From positions 329,932,482 through 329,996,481 of the forward strand of contig CM054057.1 in NCBI GenBank assembly GCA_028641055.1: DNA of 64,000 bases, read 5' to 3'. Under the pieces are notes generated by a model. The model was given only the letters and a program-made list of their open reading frames with translations, did no database searches and was not told the DNA's origin. Within the stretch, counting starts at the first letter, position 1, and every line of letters starts with the position of its first letter. The position numbers and the translations under genes are program-made. The stretch comes from Alopecurus myosuroides. Taxonomy: Eukaryota > Streptophyta > Magnoliopsida > Poales > Poaceae. This document shows positions 1-11,303 of the stretch, piece after piece.

Positions 1-1368
1 TATTCTTGTAGACAGTCTTGGGCCTCCAAGTGCAGAGGTTTGTAGAACCGCAACAAGTTTCCCTTAAGTGGATCACCCAAGGTTTATCGAACTCAGAGAG
101 GTAGAGGTCAAAGATATCCCTCTCAAGATACTCTGCAATTAAGATATAAGAAGTCTCTTGTGTCCCCAACACACCCAATATACTTGTCAGGTATATAGGT
201 GCACTAGCTCGGCGAAGAGATAGTGAAATGCGAGTAATATGGATGGTTATAAGTAATAATAGCAATCTGAAATAAATATGGCAACAAGCAAACATGTAGA
301 AGAACAGGCGGAAAACAATGTTTCAATGCTTGGAAACAAGGCCTAGGGATCCTACTTTCACTAGTGGACACTCCCAACAATGATAACATAATTGAATAAC
401 TAAATATCTTCTCTTCACTATGCTACTCTTAACCCTCTCCGGCTGGATAACGAACACTAATCATTGCGTAGGGCTGCAAAAAGCATTCCTTAAAGTAAGC
501 ATTCCCATGTCTAGTTAGCCCCACACTGTCAACTTGAGCGCCCTAGAAGGTACTAGACAAACACCACAATTCATAGAGGAGACACACACGATGTGCACAC
601 TATCACCTTCACACCGCGGAACAAGGTGACTCCAAAGTTCATATTAATAAAACACTTGAGTAGAACAATAGATGAAGAGTAACATCTACTTATTCAACTA
701 GATTACAAAGCTCATGATCACATATAGATCACACCATGGGAGAGAGACATGAACCACATAGCTACCGGTAGAGCCCTCAACCTTGGGGCAGAACTACTCC
801 CTCCTCATCATTGGAGACAGCAACGGCGATGGAGATGGCAGTGGAGTCGATGGAGATGGCTTCCGGGGGCACTTCCCCGTCCCGGCAGGGTGCGAGAACA
901 GAGATATGTCCCCCAAAACTTGGGTTGACGATGACAGCGGCTGCGGAAGGTTTCGTGGAATTGCGCCGATTAGGTTAGGGTTTGGGGGGGAGGCCTTAAA
1001 TAGGCGGAAGAGCAACGCCGGTGGGCCACCAGGGTGGCCTCACCACCCCCAGGCTCGGCCAAGCGGGGGCGCGCCTCGCTATGGTGAGGGCCCCCTGGTG
1101 CCCGTCTTCGACTCCTCTTTGGACTTCTGGATGCTTCTGGGGAAATAGGAACTTCGGGATTCGTGGGGTCCAATTCCGAGAATATTTCTAGAACAACTTT
1201 TCTGAAATAAAAAACAGCAGAAAACATGGAACTGGCACTTGGCATCTTGTTAATAGGTTAGTACCGGAAAACGTGTAATCATGCTATAAAGAAGGGAGAA
1301 AACATGTAGCAATTGGCATAATATTGACATGGAACATCAGAAATTATAGATACGTTGGAGACGTATCA
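1..1368 (-). repeat. E1 3' LTR (truncated by window edge)
   Basis: This is a direct repeat of 7261-8627. Base 1 aligns with base 7280, so about 19 bases lie outside the window. It ends at 1368 with ACGTATCA, the reverse complement of the LTR start. It keeps a TATA-like box on the minus strand (995-1002) that the 5' LTR has lost. Confidence 0.95.
995..1002 (-). promoter_or_regulatory. TATA-like box in E1 3' LTR
   Basis: The minus strand reads TATTTAAG, just upstream of a purine/GC-rich leader. The related E2 LTRs have CTATTTAT at the equivalent place (17223 and 22351). The 5' LTR of E1 lacks the segment. Confidence 0.5.
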
Positions 1369-1369
1369 A

Positions 1370-1383
1370 GCATCCCCAAGCTT
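1370..1383 (-). other. E1 polypurine tract
   Basis: On the minus strand this reads AAGCTTGGGGATGC, directly before the 3' LTR, which is the expected plus-strand primer position. The same 14-mer precedes the 3' LTR of E2. Confidence 0.8.
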
Positions 1384-4300
1384 AGTTCCTACTCGTCCTC
1401 GAGTAGGTAAACGATAAAACAAAATAATTTTTGAGGTGACATGCTACCACACAATCTTGATCATAATATGTAAAGCAGAGCATGTAAACTAGGATCAAAT
1501 GAACTAAAGTTGTGATCTATATTTGATATCAACAAGTAATGCATAAACAAATGAGAAGAAAGAAGCAAAACTTTTAATAAATCAATACTAAAAGACTATC
1601 AACCGTGCAAAGTTTATTAGAGATGATTTAAGCTTTCAAGAACAACAATATCATGCACGTCAAACGATCTTGACAACCCCTGTTAGGATCAAGTCAAGCT
1701 TTCCACACAATGCAATGCTCGAATCTTAAACTATTTGCGCACTAAAAACAAGCAAGTGTTCTGCGTTGGTCCCTGACACCGGGATGTTATGTCAAAGAAA
1801 ACATTATGGGGGGTTTGGAAGGTCAATGGAAGAAAGGCTCACAAAGCTGAAAGTGGTAGTTAGACAAGAGAAAGTATTACAACCGAAGCTATGCAAGAAC
1901 AACAATATCATGCACGTCAAACGATCTTGACAACCCCTGTTAGGATCAAGTCAAGCTTTCCACACGATGCAATGCTCGAATCTTAAAATATTTGCGCACT
2001 AAAAACAAGCAAGTGTTCTGCGTTGGTCCCTGACACCGGGATGTTATGGCAAAGAAAACATTATGGGGGGTTTGGAAGGTCAATGGAAGAAAGGCTCACA
2101 AAGCTGAAAGTGGTAGTTAGACAAGAGAAAGTATTACAACCGAAGCTATGCAAGGAGTAGGAATTGCCACACAACGGATGCACATAGAGCTATAAGTGTA
2201 TGAAAGCTCTCCAATGGAACTAGTAGGGGTGCATCCAACTTGCTTGCTCACGAAGACCTAGAGCTCATTTGAGGAGGCTCATCATTGGAATATACAAGCC
2301 AAGTTCTATAATGTAAAGTTCCCCACATAGTTATGAATGAATGACAAGATGAAATCTTTCTCCAAACTGAAGCATTGGTGCTAAACATGAAGCAAAAGTG
2401 TGGTATAAAGGATAGTGATGCGCCCCCTCTCTCTTTAGCCTTTTTTCTTTTCTTTTTGGGCTTTTTCATTTTTTCATTTTTTATTTTATATATCCTCACC
2501 GGTAGGGGCAACATCCTATATTACAATGAATCATCAAACTTTTAGTACTCATAACTCATAATGGAATATTTCTGATGTATCCAACGGCATGCTCCTTCCA
2601 GTGTAGCAGCATGCATAAATAACCATGAAGCTCATTATCAAGTAACATAATGGAGGTGGATGGTGTGTAGCAATATATCTCGGAATGACTATGGAAATGC
2701 CATGATAGGTAGGTATGCTGGCTGTTTTGACGAAGAATATATGGTCTTATGTGTAGGAGAACAAAGTCCTCCCACGGGATTTGGATGCACTGGCGGAGTT
2801 TGCACCAACTCTCAATGTGAAAAAGGGCAATGCACAGTACCGAAGAGGCTAGCAAATATGGATGGTGGAAGTGCCAGGAACCACAACATAGACTCACGAG
2901 TTAAAAGGTTGCAGCAAGCAAATCATCTTTACAAGGCACAATGAAAATCAATCCAAGAGGGACCATGGCAGTGACAAGTCACTGTTAGCTACCCCGACCG
3001 TACCGCGTAACAAAACGCCGATCAGAAATGTATCACTCGTAGCAATCATATACCATTGTTTCTATCAGCTGGTAATTTTAAGTGTGGCACAGTTTCAAGT
3101 TTCTTAGACCAATCATTAAAAATTTCTACTTACTAGTCCTTCCCGTTTATCCATTAAGAAAATTAATATCTCAAAACAACAACAATGATTCAAGTAAAGC
3201 AGTTTAGTGCTCTACAAGACCATGCGAATTTTTCCACTATACCAACTATCACATAAGCATTTATATTCCCAACCAAGCACATATATGAGACAACAAAAAC
3301 TCTCTCTAAGCATATAGCAATAAAACTAGAGAGTACTAACAACTCTAAATAAGAGATGAATGCAAAACATGAGCTAAATAAATGCAGCAACCAGACAAAG
3401 ATTGAGAATACAAAGTGTTCCCATGAAATAGCGGAGCGTGTCACTCTCCAATAAAATTATGCTGGGGTCCAACCAAGCTTACTGAAAAAATAAAACAAAC
3501 TGAAAGCAAACATAAAAGACGCTCCAAGTAAAGCACATAAGATGTGACCGAATAAAAATATAGTTTCACTAGAAGTGACCTGATAATTTGTCGATGAAGA
3601 AGGGGATGCATTGGGCATCCCCAAGCTTAGACGCTTGAGTCTTCTTGGAATTTGCTGGGATGTACCACCAGGGCATCCCCAAGCTTAGGCTCTTCACTCT
3701 TCTTGATCACGTCATATCATCCTCTTCTCCTGACCCTTGAAAACTTCCTTCACACCAAACTTCTCACAATCTTCATTAGCAACGTTAGTGCAAATCGAAA
3801 TAATAAATTCACATGGTTCAGTTTCAAAAAAAACGCCTAACACTCATAAACACATTAGCTACTGTCACAACTTCTTTTAAAACTCTTTTTCTCAAAAGAA
3901 CACCAAAAGAAAGATATTAAGAGGCAAATGCAATTATTAGCAGAAATCTGTCAAAACAGAACATCAGGTAAAGACGATTTTTTTTCGAAAATCCTCTGTT
4001 GCTCAAATAAAAAGTGGTAAACTAAGAAAACTTGCGTATATATCCCAGGATGACGCACAAAAAAATCTCAGGTCAATTTGAATTTTCTGTGATTTTATAT
4101 GATTTTAACAGTGGACAACAGAAATCTGTTTACTGCGCAGAAATCCGAAATATAGTCTCAACTTTCCACTAGAGGATTTACTTGGCTCAACAAAGACACA
4201 AAAGAAAAGATACAAAAGGGTTGCTAAGGAAATAGACAACACCCAGGTGCAAAGAAAACAAAAATAAACGACATAAAACGGGTTGAAAACGGAGAAATAA

Positions 4301-4530
4301 AACGGGTTGTCTCCCAAAAGCGCTTTCCTTTTAATTCCTTTCAGCTAGGCACAATGATTTTTAAAAGATGCTCACGTAAGAATAAGAGTTGAAGCAAAAT
4401 AAGAGGGCATCAAGAAGAAAATATAAAACACATTTAAGCCTAACCCACTTCCTATGAAAAAGAATCTTGTAGAAAAACAAGTCAACGAAGCACAAAGTGA
4501 CTAGCATAGGAAGACAAAATAAGTGCAACT
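1384..4530 (-). other. E1 long 3' non-coding region
   Basis: About 3.1 kb between the coding region and the 3' LTR with no credible long ORF. Short stretches match the 3' region of E2 (for example 4105-4317 against 19381-19640). It contains the 257-bp tandem duplication at 1637-2150 and two further copies of the purine-tract motif at 3615-3628 and 3673-3686. Known Athila-type elements often have a long region here, sometimes env-like; I see no env-like protein. Confidence 0.75.
1637..2150. repeat. 257-bp tandem duplication
   Basis: Copies at 1637-1893 and 1894-2150 are near identical, with three substitutions seen by eye. CAAG stands at the start of each copy and again at 2151, so the breakpoints share a 4-base microhomology. 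Confidence 0.95.
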
Positions 4531-5567
4531 TCAAAATTTTGAAAATAAAGAGGGGAAACTTAATAGTGTTGAGATGCATAAAACCATGTTTCCCTCTCTC
4601 ATAATAACCTTCAGTAGCATCATGAATAAAATTAACATTATAGCTATCACATAAAACATTCTTATCATGAGCCACATGCATAAAAGAATTAATACTCTCC
4701 ACATAAGCATAGTCATTCTTATTAATAACAACGGGAGTAGGATTATCATAAAGAACTCGAACATGATAGACAAGTTGCATATTAAAGAGATGGTTTTGGG
4801 TAATCCACCATAATTATGGCAAGTTTCATGAGGATGATTGTAATTATAGCCTATGTTATAACTTTCTTTATAATAATTATCAAAGACTGGAGGCATATTG
4901 AAATCATAATTAATTTTCTCCTCAATAGTAGGTGGACTAAAAATGTCATATTCATCATTGCAATCATCATATATTGGAGGCATAGTATCATCACAAGCAA
5001 AAAATAGTTTTCTTCCAAAAGGCGTTCATTTGTAAATATATCATTTTTATTAGGAGGAGATGTATCAAGCATATAATCATTAATAGCAAAGGGATTTTCA
5101 AACACATCATCCACAAGTTTAGAGCTTTCTATATTATCGTTGGAAGGAGCATGGATAGTACTAATAGTACAAAAATTATTAATATCATCGTTTTCAGAAT
5201 TGGTACCAAACAGATTTTCAATATCAAAAGTATTGTGTTTCTCCCAATCATGATCACTTTCATAAATAACAGGCATAGGAAAATCATCGAGTTCAGACTC
5301 ATCAGCAAAAGCTGTAATATGAGCAACATGCTTAGGGAGAGATACCGTTACCTCTCTCCTTTTACTCCTCTTTTTCTTCCCCTCTTTAGGAGGGAGAGGC
5401 TTAAAAGGAAGCTTCTCCATATACCCTGGTTTACTGTCAGAAACAATAGAAAGAACTTTGGAGGATTCCTCCTCCTCATTAATAAGAACAAAACTCATAT
5501 TAGTCCTGTCATATTTTGGTAAAGTGTCTTCTTTTAGAATATTTGTATGTAAGTATTTGCATGGCAA
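4531..5567 (-). pseudogene. E1 C-terminal acidic region, frameshifted
   Basis: Two overlapping minus-strand frames (5567-4851 and 4983-4531) together continue the gag-like reading. The first half carries a basic patch (KKKRSKRRE) and long acidic, Asn/Asp-rich stretches; the second half is rich in Asn and Tyr. The frame changes around 4980, suggesting a small indel. No protease signature (D-S/T-G) is seen. It is probably the C-terminal tail of the gag protein or a non-catalytic remnant of a polyprotein. I do not recognise a specific domain. Confidence 0.5.
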
Positions 5568-5596
5568 TATTCAACACAATAAAGATGGCATTCATG

Positions 5597-6031
5597 CTAG
5601 ACACTATTCATATCAAAAGCACTCATATCAGTCAAAGAAGTTTTTCTTAATAACTCTTCACACCCCAAAAATAATGTAAGTTCATAATGCTCATCAGGGG
5701 TGATCATGTCATCATAATACAAACTTTCAGTACTCATAGGATTCGAAAGGCTACTATCATGGCTTGGGCATTGAAAATTAAAATGACCCACTTCACAACA
5801 AAGTTCACAAATAAAAGGATAGAGGGCACAAACTTTGTCACCAAGATCATTTAGAGCCCTATCCCACATTCTAGTTTTGTCATTCCTATGATGGATACAA
5901 TATTCTTCTTCGATTTGATTATTTTCACAAGGTCTAAGTGATCCACAGAAATTAACATGCTTATAAGAAATAGTACTTTCAGAAGTTTGAGCATGTTTAT
6001 TGCAATCATCAATAACAATTTCATTTTTCAA
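5597..6031 (-). pseudogene. E1 gag C-terminal part with CCHC zinc knuckle
   Basis: The open frame of 144 codons contains C-x2-C-x4-H-x4-C (CELCCEVGHFNFQC), the nucleocapsid knuckle that binds genomic RNA in retroelements. It follows the capsid-like region (7083-6028), which ends with a stop a few bases into this frame, so a single-base slip separates them. The apparent ATG at 6031 is therefore probably internal. Acidic residues follow the knuckle. Confidence 0.75.
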
Positions 6032-7083
6032 GTTTCTTTAAAAGGTTCATGATATATGTCCCCATTTTTAGGAAGATTAATATAATAATCAAAGGATCTA
6101 TACCATATTTGACGATCAAGACCATATTTAGCATTAAGCTCATGAAAATCAGCAGTTTCAGCAGAAGTCTTAATGCAATCATACTCATAGTTTATACCTG
6201 ATTTTTTACCTTTGTTGTTATTCCAATCTTCACTATTGATTCGAATTCTCTCAAGAAGATCCCACTTAGCTTCAACCTTCTTACTATAAAAATATCCCTC
6301 TGAACAGGCATCTAGATAATCCTTCCAATGTCCTGAAAGCCTTGCATAAAAAATAGTAACAATTATTTCCTCAGAAAGCTCATTGTTAGGATATTTGAGT
6401 ATTAATGTTTTCAGTCTTCCCCAAGCTTGGGCAATGTTTTCTCCATCATGAGGCCAAAAATTATAAATGTAATTCCTATCTAAATATAGTTCACGAGAAG
6501 GATAAAATTTAGAGTAAAAGAGAGATTCAAGTTCCTTCCACTCCAAATGATGAGGATCATCTAGTAGTTCATACCACTCCCTTGCTTTGTCCTTAAGTGA
6601 CAAAGGGAATAGCCCCCCTTAACTTGGTCCGTTGAGATACCTGAACACTTGAATAACTTGCATAATTCATGCATAAAGTGTAAATGATCACTAGGATGGA
6701 CAGTTCCATCTCCAAAATAACGGTTATCCATGACAAGTTCAAAAACTTTCTTGGATATTTTAAAAGGAATGCTTTTAGTAGGAGGATTTAAAATATCACA
6801 AGCATCATTAGGTTTATCACATATGGGAGATAAAGTATCATCAGAGCAAATTTTCTCCTCTAAAGCTGGAAAACTAAAAAGATCGTAAAAACTAGCTTCC
6901 CCAAGCTTAGACTTTTCCCTAGCATTAGGAATGATGGGGTGTAAAGAATTAATGCTAATAACATTGCTATCACTATTATGCGAACAAACTTCCATAGGTT
7001 TTTTTAATTTTCTCTTCAAAAGCTTCATTTCCTAATTCAAGATAAATATTATAAAGTTCTATCATATTTTTGTTGTTTTCCAT
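6028..7083 (-). pseudogene. gag: E1 gag (capsid region), two frameshifts
   Basis: A likely start ATG at 7083-7081 opens a frame that slips in a seven-T run (plus strand 6999-7005). The next frame runs to about 6610, where another one-base slip moves it to the 6603-6028 frame. The protein contains the retrotransposon gag signature region, with NRYFGDGTVHPSDH, then AREWYELL and FYSKFYPSRE, then AQAWGRLKTL. The same blocks occur in the gag of element A (27623-28591), so the two are related. The product would form virus-like particles. With at least two frameshifts this copy cannot make full-length Gag. Confidence 0.85.
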
Positions 7084-7232
7084 TAAGACTACTAGTAAAA
7101 AAATAAAAACAAGAAGCGAGTAAAAATAAGCCTAACTAGTGAAAACAAGAAACAAAAAGATAAAATTGCAGAATCTAAAGGAAATAACTCCGAGCACTCA
7201 CACCCGAGGATGTGAGTACCTTTTACCTTACC

Positions 7233-7250
7233 TCCCCGGCAACAGCGCCA
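7233..7250 (-). other. E1 primer-binding site (tRNA-Asp type)
   Basis: The minus strand reads TGGCGCTGTTGCCGGGGA, starting 10 bases inside the 5' LTR end. It matches the 3' end of plant tRNA-Asp with one mismatch. Athila-type elements commonly use this primer. Confidence 0.85.
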
Positions 7251-7260
7251 GAAAAGAGCT

Positions 7261-8627
7261 TGATGTCTACGCACGCTTCTATTCTTGTAGACAGTGTTGG
7301 GCCTCCAAGTGCAGAGGTTTGTAGAACAGCAGCAAGTTTCCCTTAAGTGGATCACCCAAGGTTTATCGAACTCAGGGAGGTAGAGGTCAAAGATATCCCT
7401 CTCAAGCAACCCTGCAATTAAGATACAAGAAATCCCTTGTGTCCCCAACACACCCAATATACTTGTCAGGTACATAGGTGCACAAGTTCGGCGAAGAGAT
7501 AGTGAAATGCGAGTAATATGGATGGTTATAAGTAATAATAGCAATCTGAAATAAATATGGCAGCAAGAAAACATGTAGCAGAACAGGCGGAAAATGGTGT
7601 TTCAATGCTAGGAAACAAGGCCTAGGGATCCTACTTTCACTAGTGGACACTCTCAACAATGATCACATAATTGAATAACTAAATATCTTCTCTTCACTAT
7701 GCTACTCTTAACCCTCTCTGGTTGGATAACAAACACTAATCATTGCGTAGGGCTGCAAAAAGCATTCCTTAAAGTAAGCATTCCCATGTCTAGTTAGCCC
7801 CACACTGTCAACTTGACCTCCCTAGAAGGTACTAGACAAACACCACAATTCATAGAGTAGACACACACGATGTGCACACCGTCACCTTCACACCGCGGGA
7901 CAAGGTGACTCCAAAGTTCATATTAATAAAACACTTGAGTAGCACAATAAATGAGGTGTAACATCTACTTATTCAACTAGATTACAAAGCTCACGATCAC
8001 ATATAGATCACACCATGGGAGAGAGACATGAACCACATAGCTACCGGTAGAGCCCTCAGCCTCGGGGGAGAACTAGTCCCTCCTCATCATAGGAGACAAC
8101 AACGGTGATGGATATGGCGGTGGAGTCGATGGAGATGGCTTCCGGGGGCACTTCCCCGTCCCGGCAGGGTGCCAGAACAGAGATCTGTTCCCCGAAACTT
8201 GGTTTGATGACGACGGCTACGGAAGGTTTCGTGGAATTTCGCCGATTAGGTTAGGGTTTTCGCAGAAGAGCAACGCCGGTGGGCCACCATGGTGGCCTCA
8301 CAACCCCTAGGCGCGGCCAAGGGGGGCCGCGCCTGGGTATGGTGAGGGCCCCCTGGTACCCGTCTTCGACTCCTCTTCGGACTTCTGGATGTTTCCAGGG
8401 AAAATAGGAACTTCGGGATTTGTGGGGTCCAATTCCAAGAATATTTCCAGAACAACTTTTCTGAAATCACAAACAGCAAAAAACAGGGAACTGGCACTTG
8501 GCATCTTGTTAATAGGTTAGTCCCAGAAAATGTGTAAAAATGCTATAAAGAAGGGAGAAAACATGTAGCAATTGGCATAATATCAACATGGAACATCAGA
8601 AATTATAGATACGTTGGAGACGTATCA
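7261..8627 (-). repeat. E1 5' LTR
   Basis: A 1367-bp LTR beginning TGATACGTCTCC and ending in GTAGACATCA on the minus strand. Compared with the 3' copy it lacks about 19 bases around 8258-8264, including the TATA-like box. The LTRs differ at many single sites, so the insertion is not very recent. Confidence 0.94.
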
Positions 8628-9655
8628 TGCCTCCATGTTTAGAGTCTTGTGAGATGCCTCACATGACCGAGACCACCGTTATGTAATTGTGCATGTTATG
8701 TTTGCTGGGATCTGATGAACCATGATATTATGATTATTTTGTTCGTGTCAATCTGAGATGCTTCACTTAGATTTTTAGAGAGTTCTAATGTTGTCTTGCA
8801 ATGCTCTCTGGTGTTTATGATTACCTTGGCCACACAGTTGTTTTCACCTCCAAGAGAGGGTTTATATGCTAAATAGTGGGTTCATGACTCCCTTATATCT
8901 GTGCTCGAGTGACAGAAACGTGATGGATGGGGGATGCATAGTTGCCACTAGGGAGAAAACATCGGTGCTCTTGTCTATGGACGAGAGCCGTTTCTTACAT
9001 TATGTACTTTACTTAATGCATTTGTTTGTTGCACACAAAGCAATCACTTCATTGCTGCAACTTAATACCAAATAGATTTGATGGATAACTTTATTAAGGT
9101 GGACATTTAGATTTGGATGCATGTTGGATACCGGTCCATATACCTTGACGTAATGGCTATGATGTTAGAGCACGTGAACTATATCTCCTCATAATATTAT
9201 TGTTATATGTTCACAATTTTTCAATTGTCGAGCTGTAATTTGTTCACCCAACATGTTTGTTTTCTTTTGAGAGACACCAGTAGTGAAACTATGGCCCTTG
9301 GTCCTATTTTCCTCATTATTGCAACCTTCTTTCAAGCACTTTCATCATTGTTTCCTTGCAACACAGTTTTTACTTTTATTACCTTTCATTACTCTATACG
9401 TTTAATTCTCAAGTTTTCAGCAAGACGAGAAGACTGACAACCTTCTCTGAAAGTGGGGACAAGAGAGAGTTTGTGTGTTGTGTGCAGGTTCCACACTTTT
9501 TGACGCACCAGATAACAAGTAACCTTCTTAAAGTCTTCGAAGTCCTAGTGGTCGATAAACCCTGGTTCCACAATTGGAAGAAAATTTCCGGTAGACTACA
9601 TCATACCTTCTACTTGGGGTTACCCAACGAGCATGTGATCACATCTAAAGCATCA
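8628..9655 (+). repeat. E0 LTR, 3' two-thirds (Athila group)
   Basis: Sequence from 8628 aligns with the E2 LTR from about 17466 onward (CCTCCATGTTTAGA and following blocks), including the CTCGAGTGACAGAAACGTGA stretch. It ends at CATCA (9655), just before a degraded primer site. The 5' part of this LTR lies beyond E1, outside the window. Confidence 0.8.
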
Positions 9656-9665
9656 AGAACTTTTC

Positions 9666-9683
9666 TGGCACCGATGTTGGGGA
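9666..9683 (+). other. E0 primer-binding site, degraded
   Basis: TGGCACCGATGTTGGGGA differs from the tRNA-Asp complement at four positions, three of them C-to-T or G-to-A changes typical of methylated DNA decay. Confidence 0.65.
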
Positions 9684-9845
9684 CTTTAAGCTTGCGGAAA
9701 GGAGGGTCTCACACTTCCACTGTCTTTTTTTTGTTTTGTTCTAGCTGAGTTTACTTCTGTTTAGTCTTGTTTTCTCTTTATCAAAATCTAAAAAAAAACT
9801 CTAGTTTCTAGTCTTTTATATGCGTTGTTAGTTTATTTTATTAAT

Positions 9846-10403
9846 ATGTCTAGCTCTACTCCTTTTGTTATGGATCCCGAGGCTGAGGTCCTCACCTTTA
9901 AACAAAGAGACGGGGAGAAATTTAAACATGCATGGGAAAGAATTTCTAGTTCACACAAAAAAAATACAACATGTGCTTGCTTCAAATATATTATTTAGAT
10001 GCTTCACGCTTTGGACATGGTTGTAGAAGTAAACTTCCTAGAATGTGAGGACACTAAATGTCGTGGGATAATCACAGCAGAGTAAAGCTCTTAATGATAT
10101 ACATGGCTTAGTTAGTATCCTTATGGAGAATAATGATAAGAATGCCATGCATGATAAACTTGATAAAATTCTAGAGATGATTGGTAAGCTAAACTTAAAT
10201 AAAATAGAAAGACCTCTACAAGAAGGGGAACTCCTTATAGAATTGGAGAATTATTGGGAACCATGTAATAAAATTAGTATTGACAATCAAATCTTGATAG
10301 CTTATTGTGACCTTGATTCCATGATATATACTATGACTAAGATGGATTATGATTGGAAACACCATCGAGGTAGTCCTCGAATTGGAGTTTGATTTGACGA
10401 TAG
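9846..10403 (+). pseudogene. gag: E0 gag N-terminal remnant
   Basis: The reading opens at ATG 9846 with a start typical of Athila-group proteins (MDPEAEVLTFKQRDGE), meets a stop near 9999, and continues in other frames to about 10392. The segment 10123-10392 is a Lys/Asp/Asn-rich helical stretch. The reading then ends abruptly beside a pentanucleotide repeat and sequence of the opposite orientation. It is a broken gag, not a host gene. Confidence 0.6.
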
Positions 10404-10422
10404 CCAAATCAAATCAAATCAA
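10404..10422. repeat. CAAAT pentanucleotide repeat at element junction
   Basis: CAAAT is repeated about four times. Plus-strand E0 gag lies to the left and minus-strand Y pol to the right, so this marks the breakpoint of an old deletion. Confidence 0.7.
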
Positions 10423-10598
10423 AGGTCGGTAAGATAGCATGTCTACGAAGGAGATACTATCCTGCTTCAACATGAACAAAACTGGACATCTCATTTAAAA
10501 GGAACAAGTTAGGCAACACTATTGTCTTTCAACTCTCCAAGTTTTTGTTTAAGCTCAACCAACTAGTACATGGTATCCAGCACAGTTTTTTTTGGAGA
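10423..10598 (-). pseudogene. Y reverse transcriptase N-terminal remnant, distal part
   Basis: If X and one TSD copy are removed, the minus-strand reading from 15371 continues here with stops. It gives a recognisable LVELKQKLGEL block, the conserved segment just before the RT fingers in Ty3/gypsy pol. Everything downstream in Y (RT palm, RNase H, integrase, 3' LTR) is gone. Confidence 0.6.
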
Positions 10599-10603
10599 AA
10601 GGA
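10599..10603. repeat. Target-site duplication of X, left copy
   Basis: AAGGA, repeated at 15231-15235 immediately after the LTR. Confidence 0.92.
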
Positions 10604-10818
10604 TGTAGCGATCCCATCTTTTAAATAAAGACAAGACCTCTGTGTTAATGTGTTAGTCTCTAGATCAACTGTTAGCACCACAGTACAAGAATGAAATATC
10701 ATGCAAATGCGTCAAAATCTTTATTAACTCGCATGATCTAGACTTACAAAACTATTTTACAACTTGCATAGCTCAAGGCTAGCATGAATACAGAGTTGAA
10801 CAGCAGAAACATAGTACT

Positions 10819-10880
10819 TCAATGAGCCTCATCATCTTCATGTGCCACAGGCAAAACATGTTGGTTGTAGACTCGAGATC
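10819..10880 (-). other. X in-LTR terminal exon-like segment
   Basis: On the minus strand a GTTCAG acceptor-like site (ending 10881) is followed by 62 bases, 2 plus 20 codons, ending in TGA. The open reading ends HEDDEAH. The phase equals that of the terminal exons of B, C and D. A coding function is unproven. Confidence 0.4.
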
Positions 10881-10942
10881 CTGAACGAAACCTCACACGT
10901 CATCTTCCATCTGCAATTTGGAATATGCAGCCACAAGGGAGT

Positions 10943-10962
10943 CAATACAATTTAATGTATTG
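10943..10962 (-). other. X inverted repeat CAATACA...TGTATTG
   Basis: Seven-base arms at 10943-10949 and 10956-10962 are followed by GGCAAG. The arrangement resembles the D stem at 54791-54812, which is followed by GCAAG, although the arm sequences differ. Confidence 0.55.
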
Positions 10963-11273
10963 GCAAGTAACACTATGGTGGATATATAATGGCAAAGACT
11001 AGCTTCTATATGCATATCTGGCTGACTGGAGTTTTGGCTATTTGCATAAAGCAAGTTTTCTCCTAAGTTTTCATAAATACATTTTGATCAATAAGTTGGT
11101 ACCACTGATGGAAACCAGTGAACCATAAATAATTATTGAGGAGTGCCACTGATGGAAACTAGGGCAAATATCCAGCTATTGTTCTAAACAAGTTTTACTT
11201 ATTGAAAAAGGTGATGAGAATCTTCTGTCCATCCTTCTCCAGCTGCTCAAATTGTCCATTACCGGGGACACGG

Positions 11274-11303
11274 CTAAGTACTTAGTTTTTGACTCTGCAG
11301 AGT
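11274..11303 (-). other. X double palindrome
   Basis: CTAAGTACTTAG (11274-11285) and ACTCTGCAGAGT (11292-11303) are both perfect 12-bp palindromes, separated by six bases. They occupy the place of the CTTCTCGAGAAG/CCCTGCAGGG pair in B and C. Confidence 0.85.

Larger units (their letters stand above)
1..8627 (-). mobile_element. E1: non-autonomous Athila-group LTR retrotransposon
   Basis: Two direct LTRs (1-1368 and 7261-8627) flank a 5.9-kb internal region read on the minus strand. LTRs begin TGATACGTCTCC on the minus strand. The 5' LTR is followed by a tRNA-Asp type primer site and the 3' LTR is preceded by a purine tract. The interior encodes a gag-like protein with a zinc knuckle, but I see no protease, RT, RNase H or integrase, so movement would need enzymes from another Athila element. 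It is inserted in the LTR of E0; the right flank is TGCCT, and the left flank is outside the window, so the TSD cannot be confirmed. Confidence 0.93.

Noticed and set aside
4361..4780. 139-codon minus-strand ORF in E1
   Set aside because: It overlaps the acidic E1 frame (4983-4531) in another register and is composed of hydrophobic/aromatic residues typical of a shadow frame.
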